Assembly (NCBI RefSeq): GCF_038039535.1
Contig: NZ_JBBPHP010000034.1
Location: 10,500-74,499 of the forward strand
DNA: 64,000 nucleotides
Direction: 5' to 3'
From: Catalinimonas sp038039535
GTDB taxonomy: Bacteria; Bacteroidota; Bacteroidia; Cytophagales; Cyclobacteriaceae
Positions 37,001 through 45,322 of the stretch are shown in pieces. Within the stretch, counting starts at the first letter, position 1. Every line of letters starts with the position of its first letter. The notes below the pieces were generated by a model. That model did not search any database, was not told where the DNA came from, and saw only the letters and a program-made list of their open reading frames with translations. The position numbers were made by a program, and so were the translations under genes.

Positions 37001-38876
37001 TACCAGGGACAGTTCTTCTGCTGAGCTGTTACTTCAAAATCTGGACTTAGGTACGTATGATGAAAACATACAAAAGGCAGTGGTCAATGGTGATCTTCAA
37101 GTGCACTATGATGGAATGAAGATAGATGGACAGCTTTCTTTGGACAGCCTGCAAATATTTCGTCAGCACCTCCCTGCATATGCTCTGGAATTTTCGGCAA
37201 ATAAGGATTCACTTCAACAAAATTATGAGGCCATACTTCATGAAGATAATGTGAAAATATTTGAAGTTCATGCTCAACAAGACGACTCTGCTACACTGGA
37301 AGGTTTAGCACAATTGCATAAACTTAATTTGGCCAGTTTACAACCTTTTTTTTCAGACCAACTGGATACGTTAAGAGGTGTATTAGACGGAAGTGCAGAT
37401 TGGTATACTCATGAAAATAAGCTTAATCTAAGGGGGGTGGTCAATGTAAACCGGTTGGCGCTAAAGCCCCGCCTGATGGATAATGTATTCTATATAAATG
37501 ATGAACAAATTGTCTTTACACATGATGAAATATTCCTTGATACATTTACAGTGCTGGACGATCGGCAGCAGCCCTTTGGTATAGATGGAAATATCAGTTT
37601 GAGCAAGACATCTGATCCTGCGTTTTTTTTAAAGTTCAGTAGTAGCAACTTCAGGCTTTTTGACATACCCAGGGATGCATTAGGCTTTTTTTCAGGCAAA
37701 GGGTGGGTAACCTCTGAGCTTAGCCTTAGCGGGAGTGCCAGCAGGCCCCAGCTTTCAGGTACTTTGAAGGTAGATAAAAACACACAAGTTCGTTTTGTAT
37801 CGGAAGATGAAGTATTGGATTACCAGCAGCAGAACGATGTGCTGATATTCAGAAGTGAAGTGGAAAAAAAAGATAGTACGGAGCTGTTGAGTAGCGGGAA
37901 TCAAAAAACGGATTTGCTAGATGAGATGGTTATAGATTTGGATGTAAGTGTTGATCCCAGCTTCAGTACGCATTTCATCCTGAACCAGTCAGCTCGTAAT
38001 GATGCGAAAATGTGGGGAGGAGGAAATTTTAGCTTGAAGAAAATGCCCAAAAAAGACCTTAGTTTAAATGGTATATATTTACTCAAGGAAGGTGAGATAC
38101 AAATCATGACTCCCTTGTTTACCAGCAGAAAACTCCGGATAAAAGAGGGAAGCACAGTTACTTTCAATAATGATCCCTATAAACCGGTACTCAATATTGA
38201 ACTGGAGTACCAAACCTATGCCTCAGCAAGTGCATTTTTCCCTAATAACAGCCGGGCTGCGCCAAGTATGAAGTTTGACGTACAGATATTGGTACAGAAT
38301 ACGATGGAAGACCTCAAACTTGCCTTTGACTTTAAGGTAAACGATCCTGATGTTCAGAATGCCCTCAACACTTTTAGCAAGGAAGAAAAAGAAATCCAGG
38401 CACTGAATCTCCTGTTTTTTAACAGTTTTTATGTAGAGGGAGGAGGAGGTTTTTCGGCACGTACCGAGGCAGAAATGCTGGTAGCAAACCAACTCAACCG
38501 TATTGCCAACGAAAAAATTAAAGGCGTGGACCTCAACTTCCGCTACGAAAACTCGGGTACTGATCTGGAAGGAAACTCTTCAAATCAAAGTGATCTGGCT
38601 TATGAACTGAGCAAACAGCTCAGCAATCGTTTGACTCTCAGGCTGGGTGGATATGTGAATACCCCCCAGAGTGATAGCCGTGGCGAGAACTTAATTGGTG
38701 ATATTGTCTTAGAATACTATCTCGGTGAGAAAAAGAAGAACTACCTCAAAATATTTCGCCAAAACAGCTACGAAGGTTTTTTTGAAGGAGATGTGGACAT
38801 AGGCGGAATAGGAATAGTAATTGAAAAAAATTATCATAACCTAAGGGAGATTTTTAAAAATAAAACACATGAGTAA
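34044..38876 (+). CDS. tamB: TamB, inner-membrane translocation and assembly module protein
   Basis: This is a very long AsmA-like/TamB protein (1610 residues) anchored in the inner membrane by one helix (about 17-42). The rest spans the periplasm as a beta-sheet groove, which in this family bridges to an Omp85 partner for outer-membrane protein assembly or lipid transport. The C-terminal TamB domain lies at about residues 1150-1600 and contains a run of strands such as IDLDVSVDPSF and GEIQIMTPLF, with the family's closing barrel-like end (VLEYYLGEKKK). The following gene overlaps its stop by 8 bp, the usual pairing with TamA/TamL. Confidence 0.93.
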   Translation: MNKMRADSAQVFLKKIPRIMFWVVSGVIALLSICMLILLVLNSSSFLRKQGLRKVESYTASNYHIDITIGDLFFSKLNTIKVEQLLLRDKKSDTLMFVGAAEFEWSLSFLFSKELKLNTFQTERLFVRLVREEGDVLFNYEQLLTGVNPSQSKSTSEAEEENEAWKFSLGDISIQNADVFFKDLPGGTVFSFRTLNTKASFGEFDTDRLSFMMDTLFTTNTALAMSSLPSSLPADSSDTSPTNLPDFQIKQFEAHALNLFFEDKLEAYTVSIKNAEARAAFEAMNLNEQHLAISSIMLDETLVEYTILPQTYTSAKPVAGSDEETVVPVWNIDVNEVKVSKFDLAYIDPSKAEPSFPSEVKALHTHIKNISFETDRLVKMELADFGASLSDLQIHQLAGKIACTPSQSQIDSFFFNIENSRLQLNLKAGIGWGNYEQWKQAGHAVSMRLDDIMLVPADFHALISETRPALEIDSLKGTLEIQGTTQQPVLHKAQLRSNTGSSLDIKGHIDLSHTQPEFELQLQELLIGTKELQYMLSPLVAQMKIGKVERLMLQGNSSGINGKYRTELCFFDGINEGKVSAEVDGTSSLYGFQVDLSVPIFKTHHWVEDAKLPEQMSLDASVQGSTDLDQHNYSRFEAQVYSLLYPQHKYQNIYLEGSYTDDSLSFTANSLDEWAQIGLSGKMEHSQPSQKFTVEGNINRLELQPFLNWPEPLRLQTTLNIAGQFKDLDNAGLDILMHDFSLAQDTSNISFQKIYSQLNIDTFSTTYHLKADSINFDFQAEASLNSFLDSLQKATAIYQANKSNPDEHSTLPLPSFSASTHSGKAFSIGQLASVGRWNFKVAWDHTTQKMNLTSDLDSLHYDIFHLYHLRNNINGNLNQFKLNSEIDSLRVYDMSIGKVSVESESEGSNVNLSLLQRDDSDTVNFSLGTQWKLFENGISFRLDTSQLIYAGSPFHVNTDNYLSLIDNKLLGKLDIGRNESKIHFRSTRDSSSAELLLQNLDLGTYDENIQKAVVNGDLQVHYDGMKIDGQLSLDSLQIFRQHLPAYALEFSANKDSLQQNYEAILHEDNVKIFEVHAQQDDSATLEGLAQLHKLNLASLQPFFSDQLDTLRGVLDGSADWYTHENKLNLRGVVNVNRLALKPRLMDNVFYINDEQIVFTHDEIFLDTFTVLDDRQQPFGIDGNISLSKTSDPAFFLKFSSSNFRLFDIPRDALGFFSGKGWVTSELSLSGSASRPQLSGTLKVDKNTQVRFVSEDEVLDYQQQNDVLIFRSEVEKKDSTELLSSGNQKTDLLDEMVIDLDVSVDPSFSTHFILNQSARNDAKMWGGGNFSLKKMPKKDLSLNGIYLLKEGEIQIMTPLFTSRKLRIKEGSTVTFNNDPYKPVLNIELEYQTYASASAFFPNNSRAAPSMKFDVQILVQNTMEDLKLAFDFKVNDPDVQNALNTFSKEEKEIQALNLLFFNSFYVEGGGGFSARTEAEMLVANQLNRIANEKIKGVDLNFRYENSGTDLEGNSSNQSDLAYELSKQLSNRLTLRLGGYVNTPQSDSRGENLIGDIVLEYYLGEKKKNYLKIFRQNSYEGFFEGDVDIGGIGIVIEKNYHNLREIFKNKTHE

Positions 38877-41172
38877 GGGCTTGAAATATAGCCTGGATAC
38901 TGATCATAAGAGGGGGTACATTCTATTTTTTGCTCTTATACTTTTGTCTGCCTGCTCTACCACACGGTCTGTACCTGAAAAGGATTATCTTTACCTGGGG
39001 CATAAAAAGATAGAATTTGAACCAAAAGGAACAGATCTTCCTGCTTTGATATTGTCTGATATAGAGGAAATCGTTGATGATTCTCCTAATGGAAGTACCG
39101 CCCTGCTGCCCTTTCGTTTGCCAGTAGGGCTTTGGATTAACAATTTTACCTCTCCTGATGCCAAAAGTCCGGGGGGGTGGATGAATCGCCACTGGGCAAG
39201 ACAGCCGGTGCTTTTATCTACTGTAAATCCTGAAATGAAGGTAAGGTTAATAGAAAGAAAATTGTCAGATGCAGGATATCTGAAGTCTCACGCTAATTAC
39301 CAGCTTGATACATCAGCCAATAATAAAAAAGTAAAGGTGAGTTATATGGTCAAGCCGGGCAAAAGATATTATGTGGCCCATCTGCAATATCCCGAGCCTA
39401 CTTCTTATCTTGACAGTATTCTTCATGATGAAAAAGGCAAAGGAAAACTTAAGGAAAATGATCCTCTGGTAATAGAAGCGCTCCTACAGGAAAGAGAAAG
39501 GCTAACAGAAGTACTCAAGGATCATGGTTTTGTAGACTTTCGTAAAGAGTTTTTACAGTTTGTCGCCGATAGTAGCGGACATAAAATAAATATTGAGTTG
39601 CGCTATGGCGAAACAGCAACCGATAGTTTGCTGCATTCTTACAGCATAGATAAGATTATAGTTTACCTGGATAAGGGAAAAGAAAATTCTTTTTTGGTAG
39701 ATAGTACTAGTGTTGAAGGCATTATTTTCTACTATCATCAGCCATATGTAAAACTCAGTACGCTGGCAAAAGGTATTGCATTTTCTACAAAAGAAAAATA
39801 TAGTCCTAAGGATGAAAATGACAGTTACAGCTATCTGAGTGCCCTGGGTATTTTTCGCACCATCAGCATAGACTATCAGAAAAAAAATAAACAAGACTTA
39901 GTGGATGTACTGATACAACTGGTTCCGCAGGAGAATATCAGACTGGCTTACGAAATGAATATGGTTTCTAAGTCCAATAATTTTGTGGGACCAGGTCTAA
40001 GCATCTCGTTGGGTCATAGAAATGCATTTGGCGGTGCAGAAAAGCTGAACCTCACGCTGGACTTCAATATTGAATGGCTGTTAGGGTATCAGGCAGACAG
40101 TCAGATCGGATTTAGCTCATATGGGCTGGGACTCAATCTGGACTTTCAAAAACCGGGTTTGATAATGCCTTTCTACTTTAAACCTAAAGATCCTTTCGCA
40201 TACACTAAATTTGAAGCGGGAGTCAATCTACTCAGTCGGCTACAATATTACCGTATGATTTCCTGGAATACTGGATTTGAATACCACTGGAAAACCAGTA
40301 GAAGTCAGTCTTTTGAAGTGAAACCGCTGGATATTAGCTACACTCACCTGATCGAGACTACTCCGGAATTTGATTCGCTTCTTTTAGAAAACCCACTGAT
40401 CAGAAGAAGCTTTGAGGAACAGTTTGTTTTTGGTGCATCCTTTACTTCCATTACCAATCATCTTTGGCAAAAAAATCATCAGTTTTATTGGGAGAATAGC
40501 TTTGAAACTGCTGGAAATCTGCTTAGTCTGCTCTCTGGCTTAGTTGGTGGAAAGCCAGAAGATGGCCTCTCCAGAGCAAAGGTGCTAAATAACCCCTATG
40601 CACAGTTTGTCAAATTTTCTACAGATTTTCGTTACTATTTTCATTTAATGAATAAACAGCGACTGGTAAGCCGTTTATTTGTAGGTATAGGGCTACCCTA
40701 TGGTAATTCTAATGTTATACCCTATTTCAAGCAGTATTTTTCGGGTGGCTCCAATAGTGTAAGAGCTTTCAGAGCCCGATCATTAGGACCAGGCACCTAT
40801 TACAACTCAAACCAGGATAATATTTACTACGAACAAACCGGAGATATTAAAATTGAGGCTAACGCAGAATATCGTTTTCCACTATCTTCGTTTTTTGCAG
40901 GAGCTTTATTTCTGGACGCTGGTAACATCTGGCTCCTTAACTATGACCCTGCCAGACCAGGAGGGCAATTTAGGTGGAATCGTTTTTTGGATGAAATGGC
41001 TATAGGCACTGGTGTAGGATTTCGATTGGATATAGATTTCTTCGTGCTAAGACTGGATTTTGGTTATGCCCTTAAGCAGCCTTACCGGCCAAAAGGGGAT
41101 CGCTGGATTTTTGGGGCAGATAATTTTGACCCTTCCTATTTTCTTCACTTTGCCATTGGCTATCCTTTTTAG
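38869..41172 (+). CDS. tamL: TamL, lipoprotein Omp85 (BamA/TamA family)
   Basis: This Omp85-family outer-membrane protein with POTRA domains is the partner of TamB. In Bacteroidota this member is a lipoprotein, called TamL. A lipobox cysteine is at about residue 29 (LLSAC), POTRA domains fill about 45-370, and the 16-strand barrel about 380-767, with the conserved RFFVGIGLPYG-type strand, the SNSVRAFRARSLGPGTY stretch and the terminal strand ending AIGYPF. The ATG overlaps the tamB stop (ATGAGTAA), so translation is probably coupled. The 767-residue length fits. Confidence 0.93.
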   Translation: MSKGLKYSLDTDHKRGYILFFALILLSACSTTRSVPEKDYLYLGHKKIEFEPKGTDLPALILSDIEEIVDDSPNGSTALLPFRLPVGLWINNFTSPDAKSPGGWMNRHWARQPVLLSTVNPEMKVRLIERKLSDAGYLKSHANYQLDTSANNKKVKVSYMVKPGKRYYVAHLQYPEPTSYLDSILHDEKGKGKLKENDPLVIEALLQERERLTEVLKDHGFVDFRKEFLQFVADSSGHKINIELRYGETATDSLLHSYSIDKIIVYLDKGKENSFLVDSTSVEGIIFYYHQPYVKLSTLAKGIAFSTKEKYSPKDENDSYSYLSALGIFRTISIDYQKKNKQDLVDVLIQLVPQENIRLAYEMNMVSKSNNFVGPGLSISLGHRNAFGGAEKLNLTLDFNIEWLLGYQADSQIGFSSYGLGLNLDFQKPGLIMPFYFKPKDPFAYTKFEAGVNLLSRLQYYRMISWNTGFEYHWKTSRSQSFEVKPLDISYTHLIETTPEFDSLLLENPLIRRSFEEQFVFGASFTSITNHLWQKNHQFYWENSFETAGNLLSLLSGLVGGKPEDGLSRAKVLNNPYAQFVKFSTDFRYYFHLMNKQRLVSRLFVGIGLPYGNSNVIPYFKQYFSGGSNSVRAFRARSLGPGTYYNSNQDNIYYEQTGDIKIEANAEYRFPLSSFFAGALFLDAGNIWLLNYDPARPGGQFRWNRFLDEMAIGTGVGFRLDIDFFVLRLDFGYALKQPYRPKGDRWIFGADNFDPSYFLHFAIGYPF

Positions 41173-41496
41173 CATATATGCTTCTTAACAAATTAACTTT
41201 CAGCGTTTTATAAAATTACTATCATATATTTATTTGAGGATATGAAAATTGTGATTTTGTAGAGGCTGTTTGAGTGAAATTCAGTTAGATTATCGTTTGA
41301 TATTAGCCCTAGTAACATATGTATTAGCACTCTCAGTGTTTCTTTCATCATCTTTGGAACACCTTCAAATGATTGGCTATCCATGCAATTGACTTTTATA
41401 TGCCGAGACGGCTACTATCCACCTACCTTTGTGAATATCTACCTTAACTTTCCAACCTGATAACCCTCTCAATTAGATTCCAAAGAACTCTCCCGA

Positions 41497-41718
41497 TCAT
41501 TCCACGATGGACCGATCCAGTCTCCATACTACTAAAGTATCTCCAGCACAGGGCTGCTCCTTCAATGTAATAAGTTCCGGGCGTACTGCTCTTGTACCGG
41601 AGAGGATATCTTCAAAGGTGCTTTCATACCCTGCTTGCTTGTAAAGCAGCTTCTCGCAGATTGAGATTAGGATCAACAGAAGAGATGCACCCTACAATAG
41701 GCGGGTATATCCAACAAG
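41497..41718 (-). pseudogene. decayed serine recombinase (resolvase/invertase)
   Basis: Read on the minus strand, one frame begins LVGYTR, the start of a Hin/TnpR-type serine recombinase (the usual serine that follows this motif is lost). A frame next to it reads SSVDPNLNLREAALQAS, equivalent to the normal STxDQNLxLQ stretch. Then AGYESTFEDILSGTRAVRPE and AGDTLVVWRLDR, the very characteristic resolvase core, follow in the first frame. Frames switch at least twice and stops interrupt the sequence. A further frame continues IGRVLWNLIERV after WRLDR. No C-terminal DNA-binding domain is recognisable. It is therefore a remnant of a mobile element or invertase gene. Confidence 0.75.
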
Positions 41719-41839
41719 CAGCTTCCGGCACTTTGATTAATGAATTTAGTCATTGTTATAGGGGTAAAACAAATATTGACTTTGAAGAGTATTCAAATAC
41801 TTTTTTAACAAGGGAGGAGGGTTTTTTTTAGGGTAAGTC

Positions 41840-41870
41840 AATAGCACACGACCCTAAGTCATGTGCTATT
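41840..41870 (-). terminator. stem-loop at the 3' end of the fructan locus
   Basis: The arms AATAGCACA and TGTGCTATT pair perfectly. Read on the minus strand an extra G-U pair and GAC/GTC extend the stem to 13 pairs around a five-base loop. On the plus strand the same position would be a C-A mismatch, so the structure suits the minus-strand transcript. It starts 26 bp after the GH32 stop. There is no good T-run, so it may act as a 3'-end stabiliser more than a terminator. Confidence 0.45.
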
Positions 41871-41895
41871 TTGCTCACCAATGTAAAGTCTTTAA

Positions 41896-43476
41896 TTATT
41901 TTATAGCTACAGTCGCGGCACTAAGATAATAGATTGTGCCTGATACAAGCTGTACTTCCCCACCTTCAGCATACAAGCCTAGCTGCTGGAAGTTTTCGTT
42001 GGGAAAAAAGATGTTGGTCATCACCGTTTTGCCCTCATCGGCAAATAGCTCTGCGGAAGCTACGTCAATGTAGAGATGCATTTTGATGGTATCAGAGATA
42101 GCTAATCTTGGCGCAGGGAATCGTCCGGCAAAGTCATCGGAGAAATCCATTTTACCGGCTTTCGTTCTGTCAAAATAATACTCCTGCTGCGCCAGATCGT
42201 AGCCTATGCGGACTTCTTCTCCCAGACTATTGGATAGAACTACCCCAAAATCTAAGCCTTCTGTACCCTCAGGAATTACAAATTCCAGCACAACTTCTTT
42301 GGCAGGTGTTTGCCAATCGGTAAATTCTGTAAGCGATAAGTCGGCTGAGATCCCTCTGGGTTCTAAGTTGTAAGTATCGGTTCTCAACTGTTGCAATTCG
42401 TCTACCGGCTGAGAGCTAAGCCTGATGCCTTCCGGGGTATCCATCAATTCCAGCTTACGGGCTATCGTCATGGCGCTGCGCCAGTTGTAGGTGGGCACAG
42501 TATCAGCATACTGCCAGTTGCTCATCCAGCCTAAAAAGATACGTCGGCCATCACTTTCAGGCACGTTTGACCAGCTCACCCCGGCATAGTTGTCTTTGCC
42601 ATAGTCCACCCAAAGCGTTGTTTCTTCAGGATTGTCATTGCTAAAAGTTTCTCCGTCAAATTCACCCACGAAATATTGTGTAGCGGAGCCTCCATTGGGT
42701 CCACCAGGATTAATACTGAGCAGCATCACCCACTTTTCTTCCCCATTGACCATCAGAGGAAACAGATCGGGACATTCCCACACTCCGCCATGCGAGCCAC
42801 TGTTTTCGCCAAACTCACTTTTAAACTCCCAGTTTTTCAGGTCAGGTGAATTATAAATGCGCACCCGATCGGCAGCAGCAAAGATCATCACCCACTTTTG
42901 CTCAGGCTCATACCAGAAAACTTTAGGATCACGAAAATCCTTGATGCCGGGGTTTTCCACCACCGGATTACCTTCGTACTTTTCCCAGGTCCGTCCACGG
43001 TCAGTACTGAAAGCGATACCCTGGGTCTGATAGTCGTTTCTTCCTGCTTTTTCACCTGCGGCATCATGGTAGGTGAAGATGGCGATCAGCGGAGGACTGT
43101 CAGCAGTACCCAGTTCAGAAGTATTCTCCAGATCGGCCACGGCACTTCCCGAAAAGATTGTTCCCAGACTGTCGGGATACAAAGCAATGGGTAAATGCTG
43201 CCAGTTGACCAGATCTTCACTCACGGCATGCCCCCAATGCATGGGGCCCCACACATTGCTGTCGGGATAGTGCTGATAGAAAAGATGGTATTCTCCATCG
43301 TAGTAGACCATGCCATTAGGGTCATTCATCCATTGTTCAGGAGGGGTAAAATGATAAAGAGGTCGGTGCTGTTCGCCTGTCAGCGTATCCTGAGCTGCCT
43401 GCGTATGTTGTTCGGCAGGCTCCGACTGGCAGGCCATGAAAAGAACGATTGGTGTTAGGAAGAGCAGTAGTCTCAT
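41896..43476 (-). CDS. GH32 fructosidase (levanase/invertase type), lipoprotein
   Basis: This is a retaining beta-fructosidase of family GH32 that releases fructose from sucrose, levan or inulin-type chains. The lipobox gives Cys16 (FMAC), so it is probably at the outer membrane or periplasm. The catalytic nucleophile is Asp52 in WMNDPNG, the transition-state Asp183 is in FRDPK, and the acid/base Glu234 is in WECPD. The five-blade propeller covers about 38-345 and the C-terminal beta-sandwich about 360-526. The length of 526 is normal. It is the last gene of the locus, 86 bp after SusD. Endo or exo action cannot be told from sequence. Confidence 0.95.
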   Translation of the reverse strand: MRLLLFLTPIVLFMACQSEPAEQHTQAAQDTLTGEQHRPLYHFTPPEQWMNDPNGMVYYDGEYHLFYQHYPDSNVWGPMHWGHAVSEDLVNWQHLPIALYPDSLGTIFSGSAVADLENTSELGTADSPPLIAIFTYHDAAGEKAGRNDYQTQGIAFSTDRGRTWEKYEGNPVVENPGIKDFRDPKVFWYEPEQKWVMIFAAADRVRIYNSPDLKNWEFKSEFGENSGSHGGVWECPDLFPLMVNGEEKWVMLLSINPGGPNGGSATQYFVGEFDGETFSNDNPEETTLWVDYGKDNYAGVSWSNVPESDGRRIFLGWMSNWQYADTVPTYNWRSAMTIARKLELMDTPEGIRLSSQPVDELQQLRTDTYNLEPRGISADLSLTEFTDWQTPAKEVVLEFVIPEGTEGLDFGVVLSNSLGEEVRIGYDLAQQEYYFDRTKAGKMDFSDDFAGRFPAPRLAISDTIKMHLYIDVASAELFADEGKTVMTNIFFPNENFQQLGLYAEGGEVQLVSGTIYYLSAATVAIK

Positions 43477-43522
43477 TTTATTTTATTCAGATGTTTGAGG
43501 TCTATAGTCAATCAAGAGATTG

Positions 43523-43554
43523 AGATATGCCAAAGTTTAAATTTTGGCATATCT
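43523..43554 (-). promoter_or_regulatory. 12-bp perfect inverted repeat between susD and GH32
   Basis: The arms AGATATGCCAAA and TTTGGCATATCT pair over 12 bases around an eight-base loop. It begins 8 bp past the SusD stop codon on the minus strand. No T-run follows, so a full terminator is unlikely. It more likely protects the susCD mRNA end or reduces read-through into the GH32 gene. Confidence 0.6.
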
Positions 43555-43561
43555 GGTTTAT

Positions 43562-45292
43562 TTAATAACCTGGGTTCTGTACGTACAGCCCTTTGGTGAA
43601 ATCTATTTCTCTCTGAGGAATCGGTAGATATTCATCCCTTCCCGCAGTAAACTCTGCATTAGTCAGATAATCCCGCTTGGTTCTTTCTTCGGCCAGATAG
43701 GCATTGAGTACAGGCTCCGCAATACCCCAGCGTACCAGGTCAAAGAAGCGTGGACTTTCCATGGCAAACTCCAGACGCCGTTCCCAGCGCAGCGCTTCCC
43801 GGGCATTTTCCTGTGTCCAGTTGATGTTCACGCCATCTACGTATTCTTCTATGCGGTAGTTGGAAGGATTGTTACCTTCTGCAGTTTGCAGCCTGTCTGT
43901 ACTGGCTGCCGCTCTGGCACGCACCTGGTTGATCAAAGGCAGCGCCTCATTCTGACGACCTAATTCTATCAGCGCTTCGGCTTGCATCAGGAGCACATCA
44001 GCATAACGGATAAAGTCTATATTTTTGGATGTTCCTATGAAAGGTCCTTGCTTAAGGAAGCAAGCACAATCAGCCAACTGCTGCTCTTTCATGTTGCCGA
44101 AAAAGCCATATACACCCGGGTCTCTGGCCCAGCTTTCCTGATAAAGAAAATCAGGATTATACTTAAATGGATGACCCGGCACGCCTACCGTATGGTCCAG
44201 ACGAGGATCTACCCCATTGGTCTGGAAATCTTCGGGATCAATCATATCCTCCTCATTGAAGGTATCAAACAGTGGCAAGCCATCTTCATCGGTCTTGAAG
44301 GCATTGACCATGTTCTGGCTGGCATAGTGGAAACCGCAGCAGCCATATTCAGGTGCACCATGCGGAGAGTTCAGGCCGGTTACAAAAGAGACCCGTCCGG
44401 TAGTGGTCCCATCTGCAATAGAAAACTGTGCCGCGAAGATGGACTCAGGTCCATTGTCAAAACCATCCAGAAAGTTTTCGGCAAAGTCAGGCTGTAAGCT
44501 GTACTGACCTGAGTTAATCACATCCTGTGTCAACTGAACTACTTCCTCAAGTCGTGAGGTATTGATATTCGTGACCTGATGGTTTTCATCCTGCTCATAA
44601 GCCTGATATAGACGAACTTTTGCAAGATAAGCCTTAGCCGCTAACTGATTGGCTCTGCCCACTTCGGGCTGGGTTTCCGGCAGATTGTCTATGGCAAACT
44701 GAAAATCTTCGGCAATCTTATTCCACAATTCATCATTGGTATATTCACGGTTAGAAGTTTCCAGGATATCTTCAGCAGACATAGTCTCGTCAATATAGGG
44801 AATGTACTTGAAAAGCTGCTTGAGCATGAAGTAAGAGTGTCCCCTCAGGAAGCGTAGCTCTCCGGTACGCGTAGCTTTCAGGTCAAAGTCTTCCGTTTCG
44901 TTGATGGCCTGCAGCGCAAAATTGGTTCTGGAAATTGCCTTGTAGTGATTGGTAAAGGTCAGCGGACCCATCCAGTCATCTCCGGTTTGAGGTTGTACCA
45001 GATTGTACTGCTCCAGGAAATGAATGTCGATGACATCGGATACACCTCCTCCTGCTTTGTAGGCATCATCTGATCTGACGCTACCATACACCCAACTGCT
45101 GGTGATGGGTCCGATCATCTCATCATTGGCAATGCCTGCGTAGGCAGCCGTAACCAAACCTTCTATGTTCTCAGGCGCGGCTACATTTTCAGAAGATAAT
45201 ACGCCTTTGGGTTCGTACTCCAGAAAGTCGTCATTACAGGACAGAAGTAAGCTAGATGCTACTGCGAATGTATATAGAATATTGAGTTTCAT
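43562..45292 (-). CDS. SusD/RagB-family outer-membrane lipoprotein
   Basis: This is the surface lipoprotein that binds the glycan and caps the SusC transporter. The lipoprotein leader ends in SCND with Cys19 when starting at the ATG at 45292; an upstream in-frame start at 45316 adds eight residues and is less likely. The helical SusD fold is recognisable through TPR-like helices (about 80-260), the N-terminal DFLEYEPKG, and the C-terminal DLVRWG, NAREALRWERRLEFAMESPRFF and closing YLPIPQREID, which are typical of the family. It is 576 residues long and lies about 30 bp after susC. The likely ligand is a fructan, from context. Confidence 0.95.
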   Translation of the reverse strand: MKLNILYTFAVASSLLLSCNDDFLEYEPKGVLSSENVAAPENIEGLVTAAYAGIANDEMIGPITSSWVYGSVRSDDAYKAGGGVSDVIDIHFLEQYNLVQPQTGDDWMGPLTFTNHYKAISRTNFALQAINETEDFDLKATRTGELRFLRGHSYFMLKQLFKYIPYIDETMSAEDILETSNREYTNDELWNKIAEDFQFAIDNLPETQPEVGRANQLAAKAYLAKVRLYQAYEQDENHQVTNINTSRLEEVVQLTQDVINSGQYSLQPDFAENFLDGFDNGPESIFAAQFSIADGTTTGRVSFVTGLNSPHGAPEYGCCGFHYASQNMVNAFKTDEDGLPLFDTFNEEDMIDPEDFQTNGVDPRLDHTVGVPGHPFKYNPDFLYQESWARDPGVYGFFGNMKEQQLADCACFLKQGPFIGTSKNIDFIRYADVLLMQAEALIELGRQNEALPLINQVRARAAASTDRLQTAEGNNPSNYRIEEYVDGVNINWTQENAREALRWERRLEFAMESPRFFDLVRWGIAEPVLNAYLAEERTKRDYLTNAEFTAGRDEYLPIPQREIDFTKGLYVQNPGY

Positions 45293-45322
45293 GATTAATT
45301 CATTTGGATTGAACACTAGGGT

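Larger units (their letters stand above)
41173..41895. other. intergenic region holding a decayed recombinase and a hairpin
   Basis: Apart from the recombinase relic at 41497-41718 and the stem-loop at 41840-41870, listed separately, no gene is visible. The region separates plus-strand tamL from the minus-strand fructan locus. Confidence 0.5.

Noticed and set aside
41592..41831. 79-codon plus-strand open frame after tamL
   Set aside because: It is antisense to the resolvase relic, whose minus-strand reading has clear family motifs. The plus-strand translation resembles nothing.
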